Of a stretch of DNA of 32,795 nt, positions 32,590 through 32,795 are shown piece after piece. The stretch lies in contig CANJIU010000105.1 in the NCBI GenBank assembly GCA_947474365.1, positions 1-32,795 of the forward strand, read 5' to 3'. A program made the position numbers and the translations under genes. This stretch comes from Opitutia bacterium. Lineage in GTDB: Bacteria > Verrucomicrobiota > Verrucomicrobiia > Opitutales > Opitutaceae. The notes under the pieces are model-generated. The model searched no databases, had not been told where the DNA came from, and was given only the letters and a program-made list of their open reading frames with translations. Numbering within the stretch: position 1 is the stretch's first letter; each line of letters begins with the position of its first letter.

Positions 32590-32795
32590 GATGGTTTCGA
32601 GTTGGTTAAAGGATCAAACGTAAGGGCCGGGCTCTGGGCGAAGCAAGGGGAATTTTGTTTTGGCGCAGAAAGACCCATAGAGATCCTGACCCGGGTAAAC
32701 TGAAGCCAGCGCTGATCGAACTACGTGTGTTGGGGAGCCGAGGTGTAAGGTGGGTGCAGCAGAGGATGAAGGAGGCAACGGGCAGGCTGCTTGGA
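32590..32795. other. Right edge upstream of rpmB, nothing recognised
   Basis: This stretch should include the rpmB promoter on the minus strand. No consensus promoter, tRNA or further coding frame stands out. Confidence 0.4.

Overview
This is a GC-rich bacterial chromosome segment, most likely from Verrucomicrobiota and probably an Opitutaceae-type genome. That placement is an inference from three things: an alternative complex III (act) operon, a CysJ-type reductase without a flavodoxin domain, and dense palindromic repeats between genes. No rRNA or other strict taxonomic marker is present apart from a conserved L28 gene.

Layout. (1) 1-6573 holds surface-glycan genes on the minus strand: a methyltransferase/glycosyltransferase-2 fusion, a DegT-family sugar aminotransferase, a coupled 73-aa ORF, a GH130/GH43-like five-bladed propeller protein and a Wzm-type ABC-2 permease with no ATPase partner in view. 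The DNA between them is packed with at least three dispersed repeat families. One is a ~300-330 bp element present as inverted copies on either side of the permease-propeller-aminotransferase block. (2) 6703-11201, plus strand, is a complete tripartite exporter operon: TolC-like channel, HlyD-like adaptor, MacB/LolC-type permease and LolD-type ATPase. (3) 11355-22686, plus strand, is a respiratory operon. It starts with a 63-aa Tat-like small protein and a full ActABCDEF set (pentaheme cytochrome, Fe-S/molybdopterin-like subunit, two NrfD-like quinol subunits, DUF3341 protein, monoheme cytochrome). A 110-aa membrane protein, a CcoN-like subunit, a CcoO-like cytochrome and a monoheme membrane cytochrome c follow. 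Most junctions are ATGA or similar overlaps. (4) 22717-28460, minus strand, is a housekeeping run: hldD, proC, a receiver-histidine kinase protein, folD, an SH3-like exported protein and an RsuA/RluB pseudouridine synthase. (5) 28579-32229, plus strand, carries a CysJ-like flavoprotein and the fatty-acid genes fabG, acpP and fabF. rpmB (L28) lies convergent at the right end.

The most interesting object is the CcoN-like protein at 19956-21383. It has the length, membrane pattern and landmark sequence of a cbb3 oxidase catalytic subunit. By hand alignment it has lost both low-spin heme ligands, the high-spin heme ligand, two of three CuB histidines and the cross-linked tyrosine. Its CcoO-like partner keeps its CXXCH heme site but has histidine where the distal methionine is expected. 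ACIII normally hands electrons to a terminal oxidase; here it is tightly co-transcribed with what looks like a metal-free pseudo-oxidase carrying two c-type cytochromes. This could be a non-catalytic electron-wiring or scaffold module for ACIII.

All calls rest on reading the sequence and on remembered family features. No database search was run, and residue alignments are by eye.
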